A stretch of 64,000 nucleotides of DNA from Termitomyces sp. T153 (Eukaryota > Basidiomycota > Agaricomycetes > Agaricales > Lyophyllaceae): positions 37,391 to 101,390 of the forward strand of contig JACKQL020000143.1 of the NCBI GenBank assembly GCA_018296165.2, in the 5' to 3' direction. Position 1 is the stretch's first letter; each line of letters opens with the position of its first letter. Positions 1 through 11,494 of this stretch are shown here, in pieces. The position numbers were made by a program, and so were the translations under genes. The notes beneath the pieces were generated by a model that saw nothing but the letters and a program-made list of their open reading frames with translations, ran no database searches and was not told the origin of the DNA.

Positions 1-223
1 CTTACTCCACACCTTCAATACTTGTTTTTGGACTTGTACCTGCCACTTCATCAAGCCTGACCCTTCCTCTGCAACTCATCTTAGACTCCTCTGGACCATC
101 CTTTCACAAGTCCCCAATGTCTAGACCTTCTCCAAATGCCAAGTTACCAGTGTAGAATCTCACATTCACCTAGTAAGGATTTGCCCAGTGTAGCTGAGCC
201 CCCATGGTCAGCAGAACCTGACA
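1..223 (+). repeat. 5' LTR of Z, right part only
   Basis: The window opens inside an LTR. Its terminal block (CCTAGTAAGGATTTGCCCAG... ending AACCTGACA) is the same 3' terminus seen at the end of every family-1 LTR here (4447, 14421, 23173, 28927, 31462, 32176, 54002, 58935). It ends at 223 and is followed directly by the primer-binding site. Confidence 0.85.
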
Positions 224-224
224 T

Positions 225-236
225 AATATCAAGACT
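225..236 (+). other. Primer-binding site of Z (self-complementary type)
   Basis: AATATCAAGACT starts two bases after the LTR end. It is the exact reverse complement of AGTCTTGATATT inside the Z LTR copy (31526-31537), which lies about 32 nt downstream of a TATA box. It does not begin with TGG, as a tRNA-primed site would. Confidence 0.75.
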
Positions 237-255
237 CTCCCTTACCCTATTTGTG

Positions 256-372
256 ATGTCTGCAATTAACTCTGCACACACTTCTGTTGGGACTCTTGAT
301 GTCTATGGTTGGCCCATGCCTGAGACCCACTATGATTTGTTTTGCCTTGCCCAATTTGCCAAGGCAGATTGA
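256..372 (+). CDS. Short gag-leader ORF of Z
   Basis: This ORF has 38 codons plus a stop, and its ATG is 20 nt after the primer site. The pattern ...DVYG.PMP...Y...AQFA.A matches the leader ORFs of C (23206-23319) and Y (54035-54148) and, more loosely, the gag N-terminus of A and B (DVYSQLVPGNPY). The frame is also open upstream through the LTR end (from 136). It is probably a remnant of the gag start kept with the packaging/priming region; its protein role is unknown. Confidence 0.4.
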   Translation: MSAINSAHTSVGTLDVYGWPMPETHYDLFCLAQFAKAD

Positions 373-3300
373 ATTGCTGATCTGATGCCAAATGTCCCCT
401 CTGCTTGGGTCACACCTTTACACAATGGATCTCTCTATGGACACCTTCCCTGCTCAACCCCAATCAAATTATTCCTGCACCACTCTCACCTGCACCTCCT
501 ATACTCCCACACCTCCTCCACCAGCTCCTCCTCTGCCAGCTCCTCCTCCTACTAAAGGTTGACTATGACATCTCCAACCCAGTACCCAACCAACCCCAGT
601 GACAAATCAATCTATTGCTTGATGACACCTCCAGTGCCCCATACACACCACCTCCCCAACAATAATGCAACTCTGCCAGAGACAATCACTTGCTGCATAA
701 GAGCAAGTCACTATCCCCACCAACAAACAACAATGAGACCTCCAACTACACACTCCCTCATCCCCCCACCTCTGGACCCACTGGCCCTACCCTGCAGCTC
801 TGTCAAAAATCTGCATGTCACTAATATCTGACCCAACAACCCTCCAATAGTGCCCCCTCCACCCACTTCAAAGGAGCAAACATCTGATGCTTCACCAGTG
901 AACTCTCCAACTCCTATGCCACACTCTCACCCAACTCTGAGAATGTCAACTCTCCAAAGCAAGCCCCACTGTCATTGAACTCTGACTCAGCAACCCCTCC
1001 CTCTCCAAGAATAAATTGAAATTTCAAGACCAGTGCTCCACCCCCAACCCCAGAACCAACCTCTGGAAATCAGCTAGGACCCTTTTGGTTAACCAGCCAT
1101 CAATCCCACCCAATGTTTGACTGGACAAAACTCTGCAACAAAGTCCCCAAGCATAGACACAACCCCCTCTACCCCTCCCTCCAGTTCTCTAAGGCTCCAA
1201 TGCCTCCAACCCAACTCCAGCAACTCCAGAGCAAGACAAAAGAACTCCCAAGCCTCAAGGTGGTCAAGAAAGAAAGGAAGATGCACCTCTGCCCCAACCT
1301 CCTTGAAATGCAGCCCAAAGGTGCCTCCAACAAATCCAGAAGTCAATGCAAGAACCACAGCACCCCAACTTACAATGCTGGACAACTCCAGACCCCTCTA
1401 CCATTACTTTGACACCCCCTCCAAATTGATCTGGAGCCTCTAGCATCAAAATGCTTGACATCACCTCCCTCTGCACACACTTCACAGGATGGGACCTCCA
1501 TCCTTCAACTACCAAATTATGCCACTTCTAGCAAAAGAACACCCCAGTGCAGAAGCCACTCTGCCAGAACAGACTATAGGAAAAAGAGAATTCTATATGA
1601 AGTAGTTCCCCTGGAGTATCACAAATCTATGGACATGTTCTCCAAAGGAAGCAAAGAACTCCACCATCACTCCCAGAACCATGTTACAAACTCTGCACTC
1701 AACCATTTCAAATCCCAAAGCCTCAACAATAAAGAATACTCTCCCAAGCACTCCTTGGAGGTTCCCTCCTCATCCAATGACTCTGAAAACCCTGCAGAAA
1801 GATCCAAGGCACTTCAATCTACAACTTCAGGCAACTCTGGACACTCCTCCCCACAACTCTGGACCCTGGCAACACAGCTCTGGAACCCCCATTTTAACTC
1901 CAACATCTATCTAAGAAGCCTCTGACATCAGCCTATCCACAATGCATGCACTCTGCAAGCTCAAAAACCTGATTACTAATCTTGAACCTCTCCACCCTTG
2001 CTAGAAAAAAATCTACAAACAAGGACCACACCACTGGGGTAACAGAGGGACAAATCCCATCTAAAGTAGTTCTTCTGGAGTGTCATAAGTCTGCTGATGT
2101 ATCCTCCAAGAAAAGAGTCATATCTGCCACCACACACCTCTGAATCAACATTGAAGAAATGCTACCACCATTTCCACTCACTAACAAGTAAGGATGTTGC
2201 ACACCTGACCTCCACCACCAGAGTCACAACTCCCACCATCATCCTCCCCACCTCTCCAACAAAATTGATCACCCAGTGAAAGAACAAATTCTGGACACTC
2301 AAAGTAGTTTCCTCCAAGCTTGGCAATGTGCCATGCAACCCAACCACATCCACTAGAGATTGACTCAGATGCCAAGAAAAATGAATGGCTCCTCCATCTC
2401 CACCCTGATGATCAAGGGATCAACAATGCCCACTGAAAGAAGCGGTACCCCTTTTCCCTGATCAGAGTTCTTGTTGATTGCCCTGCAGTGCCAAGACCTA
2501 CCTCCACTCCATCAAAAATGACCTCTGGACTGCTCCAGAGCATGAATGGAAGATTGCTCCCATCCCCACCATGACCCCCTAAGAGTCTCAAGTGATGTCC
2601 TTGTGCAACCAACTTCCCCACCACCCTTCAGCATTTGTGAATGACCACCCCCCAATACAAACAATGTTTTCACATGTTGGGGCAATGGTCTGACCCACCC
2701 AATTCCTTGGAAAGCAACTAGAATGCACCCACCACATCCAAGCATGACTCTGGGGACCACCACCACTCATCCAACAATTCCACCACTTGCTCACTTGCAA
2801 TTAAAGAATCTCTCCAAGGGATGATTCTAGCTCTGCAGGTCCATGGTCAATTTAAGGAGCCTAAACACCCCTACTAGACAACTAGTAGGAAGCATGGGGA
2901 CTGAGCAGCATAACCCCCACCACTCCATGCCCTACTCCAGACCCCCTCCCTTGCCCAGCACAACCTCTGCCACAACCCTGCCAATGAGCCAACTCCCCAA
3001 ACCACCAGTTACACCACCTCTGGGCCTCTAGTGCTTGCACTGGGAAGAACAGACTAACAAAACACACTCCTGGACCCCTTTGCCCTGCTTAGCACCATCT
3101 CTGAAGACAATTCCATTGATGAGCCATCCACTAACCAGCCCCCATGCTAACCCTGGACTCTTGGCTCCTACTCTGGAAGAAGAAATAACCCACCAAGCTC
3201 ACTCCTGGGCCAATCCCACCCACACTCCACTACCCCCAGAAGAGCTCTACTAACAAGTCAGTGCCCCACCAACTCTCACAATGCATCCAGCCTGCTGGCT

Positions 3301-3396
3301 CCACTCTGAGAAGGGATGAAATTGCTGCTGGACCTCCAATACAATGCTGGACCCCCCAATACAACCTTTGACACAATTCTGCCAGTCAGCCAGCAG

Positions 3397-4447
3397 TGTC
3401 ACAACCCACTCCCCAGACCTCTGCCATCACTCCCAGCCCCCTCATTCTCCTGGAGTTCTTCCCAATGCACTGCCAAACTTCCCCAACCCTCACCTACCCT
3501 CTGCACCCACTCCAGGTAACTCTGACACTTCTCTGGCAAACCCTGATAATCCCCTAGCCAACTCTGACACCTTTTCTGCAGTTATTGACACTTCCTCTGA
3601 GTCCCTGGAACCATCTCCCACTGTTCCTGACCCCATTATATGCCTCCGACTCCCCCTACCCTGGTTCCCCAACCTGCCCTGAAGCATCATGACAACCCTG
3701 GAGTGGCCCATGCCCTCAGCTGATCCCATCAGAATGTCACCACAGCCTGCCCCTTGATTGTACCCAACACCTGTTGACTCTGTGCAGCTCTGTTAAGCCC
3801 CACCACCATATTCACTGTTCTCTGAAACTATCCAGTAGTCAGTATATAAGTCATATAGTAACTCCTCATACTCTAGTCTTGATATTACTTGCATTATTGG
3901 TTACCTGTGTCTTGTGTCCCTCTCTGTCTCTGTTTCTATTTTTAGTTGCAAATCTATCTCTTTTCTCTGTCTTGTCTTGCCTTGTCTCTGCCTCATCTTG
4001 ACTGTCTATATTTCCTTTGTTCCTCTAAGTTCTTTCCACCTCTGATGTCAGTATAAACTCCATGCATGTGCTACAAACTCTGAACACCCTATGACAACTC
4101 TGGACCTTGCTTTTTGCTTGGCCCCAAAACCCATCAAGTCTTAATTGATCCCCTGTCAAACTCTGGCTCTGCCCCCATCACTAGCAAAGCCTCCATTTAC
4201 CCTGCAGGCTATTCACGCACCTACAAACTTGTTTCTGATGCCTGCCCCAGCCCAATGTTAATATACTTGGTCTTAGACTTTCCCAGACCACTCTGGACTT
4301 GCTTGGACCACTCCTCCTAATTTCTCCTTGCAAGTCTCTCCACTCTGCACCAACTCTAGAATGCTAGGTTATAAATGCAGGACATTGCATCTGCCTAGTA
4401 AGGATTTGCCAGTGTAGCTGAGCCCCTGTTATCAGCAGAACCTGACA
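3397..4447 (+). repeat. 5' LTR of A
   Basis: This LTR is 1051 bp, begins TGTCACAACCC and ends GAACCTGACA. It aligns along its length with 13374-14421. It contains the TATA/transcript-start block (3843-3886). Confidence 0.9.
3843..3886 (+). promoter_or_regulatory. LTR promoter of A: TATA box and predicted transcript start
   Basis: TATATAAG lies at 3843-3850 and AGTCTTGATATT at 3875-3886, 32 nt downstream. The second block is the exact reverse complement of the primer site at 4449-4460, so it is probably the 5' end of the RNA (start of R). Confidence 0.7.
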
Positions 4448-4448
4448 T

Positions 4449-4460
4449 AATATCAAGACT
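4449..4460 (+). other. Primer-binding site of A
   Basis: AATATCAAGACT, one base after the LTR. With the preceding T, 13 nt are complementary to the predicted RNA 5' end in the LTR (AGTCTTGATATTA). Confidence 0.8.
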
Positions 4461-4479
4461 CCCCCTTACTTCATTCTTG

Positions 4480-6850
4480 ATGTCTGTATATAACCTCGCA
4501 TACAACCCCACTAGCTACCTAACTGACGTCTATAGTCAGCTGGTCCCTGGAAATCCCTATGCCCTGTTCTACCCAGGCCTCCCTATGGACTAGTATGTCA
4601 CCTGCCACTGGACTCCTGATCCCAACCAGGCATTCTATGCACCTTTCATCAGCCAGGGAATCCCTCCAGGCTGGCACTGCCCCCCAGCATTCCCCGCTAA
4701 TGGCAACAATTCCTGCATGTACCCAGGAGGATACTCTGCAGTGCCCCCCAACCCCACCTACCTTCCCCCCACCCATTACTACATTACTTGGTTCCCACTG
4801 CAGCTCCAGTCTCTCTGGAGCACATAGATAATTATTCTCCCCCTCATCTACCATTTTCTGCTCAAGTCCCCCCTTCTCCCAGGCAGCAAAGGGTTAAAGC
4901 CTATGCCCAACAGTGCAATGAAGTCCTCCATTTCCTCTGCCTCTCTCCTGTGAAGTTTGCAAGATGCACTTGCACTCTCCTTGTCAACCTAGGCTACCCT
5001 AACACTTCTGCAACTCTGGAAGTTTGGGCAAATTGACTTCTTGACTTCCACAAATGCTACCTGCAAGGGAATCTCTCAGAAACTATGCAAGGCACTCTGA
5101 ATATCAATGCTAGTTTGCAGAACAAGCTCCATGCACTGGTCAAAGAAATCTACACCAGTCCAAAGCTCTGCTTATTTGAAGACCCTCTGGACCCCTCCTG
5201 TTCCTTCCACATGCAGCACAGGAAACCTGTCAGAATGCAAAGCAAAGCCCTGCCCCCCATTTCCCACCAGCAGGAAGAACTCAACATGGCCTCCAGCATC
5301 TTGAGGAACCTCAACCCTGTGGGGGGATCGTTTGACCAACCTGCTGCCCACACTTTGGCCCTCTCCACCTGCCCCCAGGCCAACTCTGTTCCTAGTGCCT
5401 TCTGAACATGGAATCAGCCCACTGCCCCTGAACCCCATTCACAATGGCTGCCCCTGCACATGGACAATAACAACCAGATTCTTTCCTATATTGACAAGCC
5501 TGGCAACCCCACCAACAAGCTCACTCCACACAATGACCCTCCATGGGACCAACCTCCCCACTTCAATCTCTGTGCCCCCCATACCAATGCCTTTCTGCCC
5601 CACCACTGACACCCTCAAAACAGCCTATAGGCCCCAGGACACCATAACCACCCTTCCCCACTAACCCCCCTTGTCCTCCACCCATTCTGATGTCCAACCC
5701 TCCCACTGACACTAACTACTTTGGACCCCCCACCTCTGGAGAACCCCCCTCCCTCCTCCCCTGGGGCCTGGCTATGGACAATTTCCCTCCCCAGCATGGA
5801 AATGGAAACAACAACAACAACTACTACTACAATGCTGGACCCCCACCCTAAACTCAAAATACACAGGACAATACTTGCAACACACTGGCTTGGAAAGGAA
5901 AAATTGACATTCAGAAGCCTGAACCCTTCACTGGCCATGATCCTCAGAAGTGGCACATCTTCCTGATCCAGTGTTTAACTATGTTCCAAGCTAAGCCCAT
6001 CACCTTCCAGCTTGAGAGCTCACAAGTAGCCTTTGCTGCATCCTATTTGCAGGGTATCACCTTCAACCACTATACAGCACTACTCCAATTTGATCTGAGC
6101 AACTCTATACTTTCCAACTGGCTTGCTTTTACCTGGGAATTTTCTAGTAAGTTTGGTGTCTTTGACACTGTAGTGGAGGTGGAGGAGAATCTCTTCAACC
6201 TCTGAATGCATGACAACAAATGCTTCACAACCTTCATTGTACAATTCAAATAGGAAGCCTACAAAACTGAGTGGAATTACAATGCCTTCCACTTCACTCT
6301 TCATCATGCCCTGCCTCAATGGATCAAGGACACTCTCTGCCTTGCACCCAAGCAAACCACTTATGAAAGATACAAGGCACTTGGTATCCAGGTTGACCAA
6401 CACTACTGGGAGGACCAGAGTGAGAACATGGCACCCTGGACCTTGTAGAACACCTCCAACAACACCAACTGGCAGGGCAGAGCAACCAATGGCACTTGAC
6501 CCTCAATCCCCACCAACCCCACCAACTCTGCACCCCATTTTCTTCCATGCTAAGGGCCTTCCAGTGCCAATTGACTTCTGGAACAGTGCCCTCTGGCCCA
6601 ACTCAATGCTGCCAACCTCCATGAGGCCCCAGAACTCCTGGACACCAACTCTGACAACCATGACAACATTTTGGACTCCACCAATGACCAAGAAGCCCTA
6701 TGCATGAACAAGATTCAGGATAGGCCATGAATCAATGTACTAGAGGAAACTCAGAAGAAATGACAGAAGGAGGGTGCATACATCCTATGTGGTGAGCAGG
6801 GACACTTTATTTGCAGTTGTCCTAAATGACAGGTGATGGGACATGCTGTC
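4480..6850 (+). pseudogene. gag of A (broken)
   Basis: Gag starts at an ATG 19 nt after the primer site (MSVYNLAYNPTSYLTDVY). A Pro/Asn/Tyr-rich N-terminal part is followed by a capsid-like region at about 5895-6460 (PEPFTG.D..KW..F..QC, then LQFD and KFGVFDTVVEVEENL). A CCHC zinc knuckle lies at 6776-6820. The knuckle has lost its first cysteine: the TGC of copy B is TAC here at 6779-6781, while C..G..GHF....C remains. The capsid frame is split by stops near 6203, 6252 and 6448. Gag would form the particle and bind genomic RNA; this copy cannot. Confidence 0.8.
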
Positions 6851-6981
6851 TGGACAATTGATGGAGAAGACTGCAATTACTAGTTTACAGAAAACAAGTT
6901 GGCAGTTTAGGTCTTGAAGATGCACTAGACTGTGGACCAGACCCTGACATCTTCTCCACCCTGGCCACACTTCTTCATGCA

Positions 6982-7840
6982 ATGGTACTTGCCCCAGACA
7001 ACCTCCCAGCACACCTCCCCTCTTACTCCTCCACCACCCTTCTCCTCTGCACTACTCTCCCCTTCTCTGACAACTCTGTCCCCATGCTAGTTGACAGCAG
7101 CACTACAGATAACTTCATTGATGAATTTCTAGCAGTGCTTGCTCCCCACCTCCTCCAATGCCTCTCCACTCCGATCTCCCTCAAGCTCTTTGATGGTGAC
7201 CCTGCCCCTGCCGGAGCAATCACACACCACCTGGAAATGACCATGATCTTTGCCAATGGACAACAACAAGAACTCTGGCTACTTGTCACAAAACTACACC
7301 CCTCTGCCCCTGTCATCTTAGGCTTCTCATGGCTCCACTCCACCAACCCCTGCATTGACTGGCCCAGCCTCACCCTCCACCTTGACCAGGACAATTCCAC
7401 CAACTCCAGACTAGTGCTCTTTGATGTCTCACTCTCCTCTGAGAATCTTGAGACTATGATTGACCATCCCTGAACTCCCCCGCAGCTCTGCTTCAGGTTC
7501 ACATAGTCATTCATCATCAATGTCTGACTTGATGGCTCACCCAAGGTACTCCCCACCCTCATTAACAGTGGTGCCTCTGGTACTTTTGTCAGCAGTCAAC
7601 TCAACCTCCAATACAACAACCTTGACAAACCCCTCAAGCTCCAACTCTTTGATGGGAGCCCTGCCACTACAGGGATCACTCAATACCATGACAACACTCT
7701 CACCCTCAACAATGACCTGCAGTTCTAGGCCTGGCTCCTTGTCACCCAACTCCCCCCATCAACCCTAATTATGCTCAGACTCCCATGGCTACAAGATGTC
7801 AACTCCAACATCAACTGGAAGAATCTCACCATGCAATTTC
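6982..7840 (+). pseudogene. Two tandem retropepsin-like domains of A
   Basis: In one frame there are two consecutive aspartic-protease-like units. Unit 1 (about 7075-7390) has LVDSSTTDNFID (Asp at 7093-7095) and the C-terminal hallmark VILGFSWLHSTNPCIDW. Unit 2 (about 7545-7836) has LINSGASGTFVSSQL and LRLPWLQDVNSNINW. The active-site positions are 471 nt apart, an exact multiple of three. Unit 1 is open (6982-7473); unit 2 has TGA/TAG stops upstream and one inside. The Asp of unit 2 is Asn (AAC, 7564-7566), as in copy B. Ty3/gypsy elements usually carry one such domain. Confidence 0.75.
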
Positions 7841-8189
7841 CCAGCTCCAAAGCAAGCCTAGCAGCTGCCATCCCCCTCCACCTCCAGTCTATCTCAGACC
7901 CCAGCATCCCCAAACCCAGCACCAGCACCTCTGGAGCAATCCAAAGCTCCTCAACCTCCAATAGCAACTCAGGAGATGAAAAAAACACAATTCTGCCTCA
8001 GTCAAACCCAATCAAATCATGATAGTTGCCCCCCAACATACTCTGGAATTGATACAAAGGCCCACAGTACCCCAACCAGCAATGCTTGACTCCTCCAAAC
8101 AACTCCACCACCACTCCAGGCTCGACTGCCACTGCCCCATTGCTCACCCCCATTGATTCTGGAAACCTTGACATTAAGATCATTGGTGC

Positions 8190-9757
8190 CATCCCCTTTG
8201 CATGCATCTTACAAGACAGCACCCTGCCTTCAAGTTACAGATCATGCCAGCCCTACTGGAGGAGCACCTCCACACAGAGACTACCATGTCAGAGAGCAAA
8301 ACAGAGGAACAGATCCTATACGAAGTAGTTCCACTAGAGTATTATGAATTTGCTGATGTGTTCTCTAAAGAGAGTGCCAAAGAACTTCCCCTGCATCAAT
8401 CCTACAACCATAAGATCAACCTCAAAGAAGGTGCCTCACACCTATTTGGCAAGATCTACAACATATCCAAGATTGAGCTCCAGGCCCTGAAGAACTACCT
8501 CAATGACATGCTTGGCAAGAGCTTCATATGTCCATCAATCTCCATCACCAGCACTCCAGTCTTGTTTGCCAAAAAGAAGGATGGATCACTGTGACTTTGT
8601 GTAGATTATTGGGGACTCAATAAAGTCACCAAAAAGAACTGGTATTCACTCTCCCTGATCAGAGATCTTGTTGACTGCCTCTGCAGTGCCAAGATCTACA
8701 CAAAGATAGACCTCTGCTCTGGCTACAACAATGTCCGGATTGCCCTAGGACATGAATGGAAGACTGCCTTTCACACCCACTACAGCCTCTTTGAGTACCT
8801 TGTAATGCCCTTTGGAATGACTAACTCCCCTGCCACTTTCCAGTACTTTATAAATGACATCTTCCACAATATGAATGATGTTTTTGTTATTGTGTACCTG
8901 GACAACATACTGATCTACTCAAATTTGCTGGAGGAGCACCTGGAGCACATCTGCCATGTCTTAAAATGACTCCAAGAGTACCACCTCCACACTAAACCTG
9001 AAAAATGATCCTTCCACACAATGGAGGTTGAATACCTTGGAGTCATTGTTACTCCTGATGGCATGCACATGGACCCTGCTAAGGTTGAAGCTATACCCAA
9101 TTGGCCCCTGCCACAGAACATCAAAGAGGTACAGTCATTCCTGGGTTTTGCTAACTTTTATTGCTGATTCATCAACAATTACTCCAGAATCACCAAACCC
9201 CTCAACTGACTTATGCAGAAGGACAACTCTTGGAACTGGGACAGCAAATGCCAGAGTGTATTTCTCCTCCTCAAAAAAGCCTTCACCTCTGCCCCAGTCC
9301 TCTGCCATTTTGACCCCTTCCTGCTGATTGTGCTCAAATGTGATGCCTTCAACTATGCCATCACAGGAATACTCTTCCAGTTGGACTCCAGAGGCAAGGA
9401 CCTCTGCCCCATCACCTTCTACACCTATTTGATGATCCCCATGGAGCTCAACTACAACATCTATGACAAGGAACTCCTTGCAATTATTGAAGCCTTTTGT
9501 CAGTGGCAGGCTTACCTCAAGAGATCCCTGCACCACATCCAAGTCTACTCTGACCATAACAACCTACAATACTTCATGACCATGAAGCAACTCAGCTGCC
9601 ACCAAGCTCAATGGTCCAAAACCCTCTTGGAGTATGACTTCACTATCCACTACTATCCTGGACAACTCAGCATGAAGCCTAATGCCCTCACTCAGAGGTC
9701 CAACATGTATTTGAAAAAGTCCTTTGAAGCTGAGCAGAACACATTCAACCATTGAGT
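8190..9757 (+). pseudogene. Reverse transcriptase and RNase H of A (broken)
   Basis: The linker (IIGAIPFA; TEEQILYEVVPLEY..FADVFSK) leads into RT. VLFAKKKDGSL is at about 8555-8594, then a TGA where a CGA codon is expected, then the palm with [26 protein letters not shown] and [10 protein letters not shown]. The catalytic YLDD is YLDN (GAC AAC at 8901-8906). EYLGVIVTPDG, EVQSFLGFANFY and an RNase H/RT-RH region (LKCDAFNYAITGILFQLDS; ELLAIIEAFCQW; VYSDHNNLQYF) follow to the TGA at 9753-9755. Several other stops come from CGA to TGA. Confidence 0.85.
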
Positions 9758-9959
9758 GGTAATTCCCCCCAAACATCTACATGCTGTGCTGATTTTAAAT
9801 GAAGAAGGAATCCTCCATCAAATCAGAAACTCACTCCTGGACCCTTTTTTCACCCAGCATGACCCCTGCAACAATTCTGTTGGTGAGTCAAATGCTGAAA
9901 ACCCCTTCATGCTGTTTCTGGACCACTGCCTCCTGCTCTGGAGTGGACAAATTTATGCT

Positions 9960-11040
9960 CCAGACCACAAGTCTATTTGCCTTGACATACTCCAGCAACA
10001 CCATGACTACAAGCTCTGGGGACACCCAGGAATTTGTAAGACCCTCCAACTCATCTCCTAGACTTACTTTTGGCCAGGAATGAAGAAGGATGTCATGCAA
10101 TACATAAGGGCCTGCAAACCTTGTCTCTAGGCCAAAGTACCCCACCACTGCCCCCACAGGTTATTGAAGCCCCTCCCTGTCAGCTGATGCCCCTGGTCCT
10201 CAATATCAATGGATCATATTGTTGAACTCCCCAACTCCAAAGGTTTTGATGCAATCCTCATCATTGTCTGGTGCCTCACTAAACAAGCCCTCTTCATCCC
10301 CTGCCACACCACTGACAATGCTCTGGAGTTTGCCAAACTATTCCTCAAATATGTATTCTCCAAGCATGGACTCCCAGACAACATCATCTCTGACTGTGAA
10401 CCTCTATTCATATCTTGTTTTTGGCAATCACTATGCAAGGCACTCAAAATCAAAACCAATCTTTCCAACACCTATCATCCAGAGACTGATGGACAAACAG
10501 AATGAGTAAACCAGATGTTGGAACAGTATCTCTGCCTCTATGTTAAGTATTTCAGAATGATTGGCACACAGAACTTCTCCTCACTGAGTTTACCTACAAC
10601 AATATGACTCACTCTGCCACTGGAGTTTCCCCCTTCTATGCCAACAAGGGCTACAACCCCTGGCTTATGCTATCCCTCAAGGATATCCCTTCCCACATCA
10701 TCTATAAAGTCACCAAAGACCTCTGATCCCTTTACCAGTTCCTCTAGGACAAGATCGACACCACCAATCAAGCCTACTCCAGGCATGCTGATGCCCAATG
10801 CAACCCAACCCCCAACTGGCCCTCCAGCACCTTGGTCTGGCTTGATTGACAAAATCTCAAGATCCAGAGACCCTCTGTCAAGCTCAATCACAAATGTTTT
10901 GGCCTTTTCCAAGTCCTCCAGAAGGTCTCCATGCATGCATACAAGCTTGACCTACCACTGGGCTTGAAGGGCCTCCACCCTGTATTCCATGTCTGACTGC
11001 TCAAAAGACATGCTCTGGACCCATTTCCTGGCCAACGCCC
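9960..11040 (+). pseudogene. Integrase of A (broken)
   Basis: The HHCC zinc-binding region is at about 9990-10125 (HHDYKLWGHPGICKT ... YFWPGMKKDVMQYIRACKPC). The catalytic core starts at about 10205 (MDHIVELPNSKGFDAILI), with the second Asp in ISDCEPLF near 10391 and the Glu region HPETDGQTE followed by TGA where CGA is expected (10504-10506). The C-terminal part (FGLFQVLQKVSMHAYKLDL; HPVFHV) runs to about 11010. Integrase would insert the cDNA into the genome. It is broken by stops and at least one frameshift near 10545. Confidence 0.85.
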
Positions 11041-11049
11041 CAGCTGACT

Positions 11050-11230
11050 GCTCCCCATTGAAGTTGAGGATGAGTGTCACTACAAGATCGACCAAATCCT
11101 CGACTTCCACATAGTCCATGGCCAACTCCAATACTTGATCTGCTGGAAGGACTATGGATCTGAGGATGATACTTGGGAACCCCAAAAAAACCTCAATGGA
11201 GCCCTCAACAAACTCCAGGACTTCTATTGA
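11050..11230 (+). pseudogene. Chromodomain at the C-terminus of A pol
   Basis: The frame reads IEVEDECHYKIDQILDFH, LQYLICWKDYG and DDTWEP and ends with TGA at 11228-11230. Chromodomains on integrase direct chromovirus insertion towards methyl-histone marked chromatin (family knowledge). The aromatic positions (Y, W, W) are still visible. Confidence 0.8.
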
Positions 11231-11494
11231 TGACACCTCATCAAGCCCTGGGACTCCCGGGACTAGTAACCACAGATGGCATTAGTGGGCATAACCCCCA
11301 CCTCTGGATTCATCAGGGATTCAACTCTCATGAGTAACTCCTACATGTTTTCACTTACCCCTCTCCCTCACACAATCTGAAATCCTCTCATAATCAGCAA
11401 GAATGTAAAAAATTGATATGCACCAACTATGAATTTAACTATAGAACAGGAGGGAGGATGGGGCAGCAAGAAATCAAGAGTCCAAAGGCCCCCT
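11231..11494. other. Spacer between pol and the opposite-strand gene of A
   Basis: No ORF is supported. The segment around 11262-11345 (GGGACTAG...GGCATTAGTGGGCATAAC...) is conserved at the same place in C (about 26117-26215) and Y (about 56217-56310), and in inverted B (about 21680-21740). It is therefore a shared element part, where the 3' ends of two convergent genes would lie. Confidence 0.5.

Larger units (their letters stand above)
224..3396 (+). pseudogene. Z internal region, scrambled pol fragments
   Basis: There is no long coherent gag-pol frame. Two short stretches are recognisable as the protease-RT linker of family 1: around 1570-1650 (motif ILYEVVPLEYHKS..MFSKGS) and around 2050-2110 (SKVVLLECHKSADV). 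A third stretch near 2450-2560 resembles the RT palm (TCCCTGATCAGAGTTCTTGTTG...). The remainder is Ca/Tg-rich, CpG-free sequence with many stops. The layout resembles the short non-autonomous elements C and Y. The right end is cut at 3396 by the LTR of A. Confidence 0.55.

Noticed and set aside
224..240. tRNA-primed reverse transcription
   Set aside because: The sequence after the LTRs does not begin with TGG in either family and is instead an exact complement of the LTR transcript start.
7023..7562. Minus-strand ORF of 179 codons across the family-1 protease region
   Set aside because: Shadow of the protease frame on the plus strand. It exists because CpG loss and low stop density leave both strands open.
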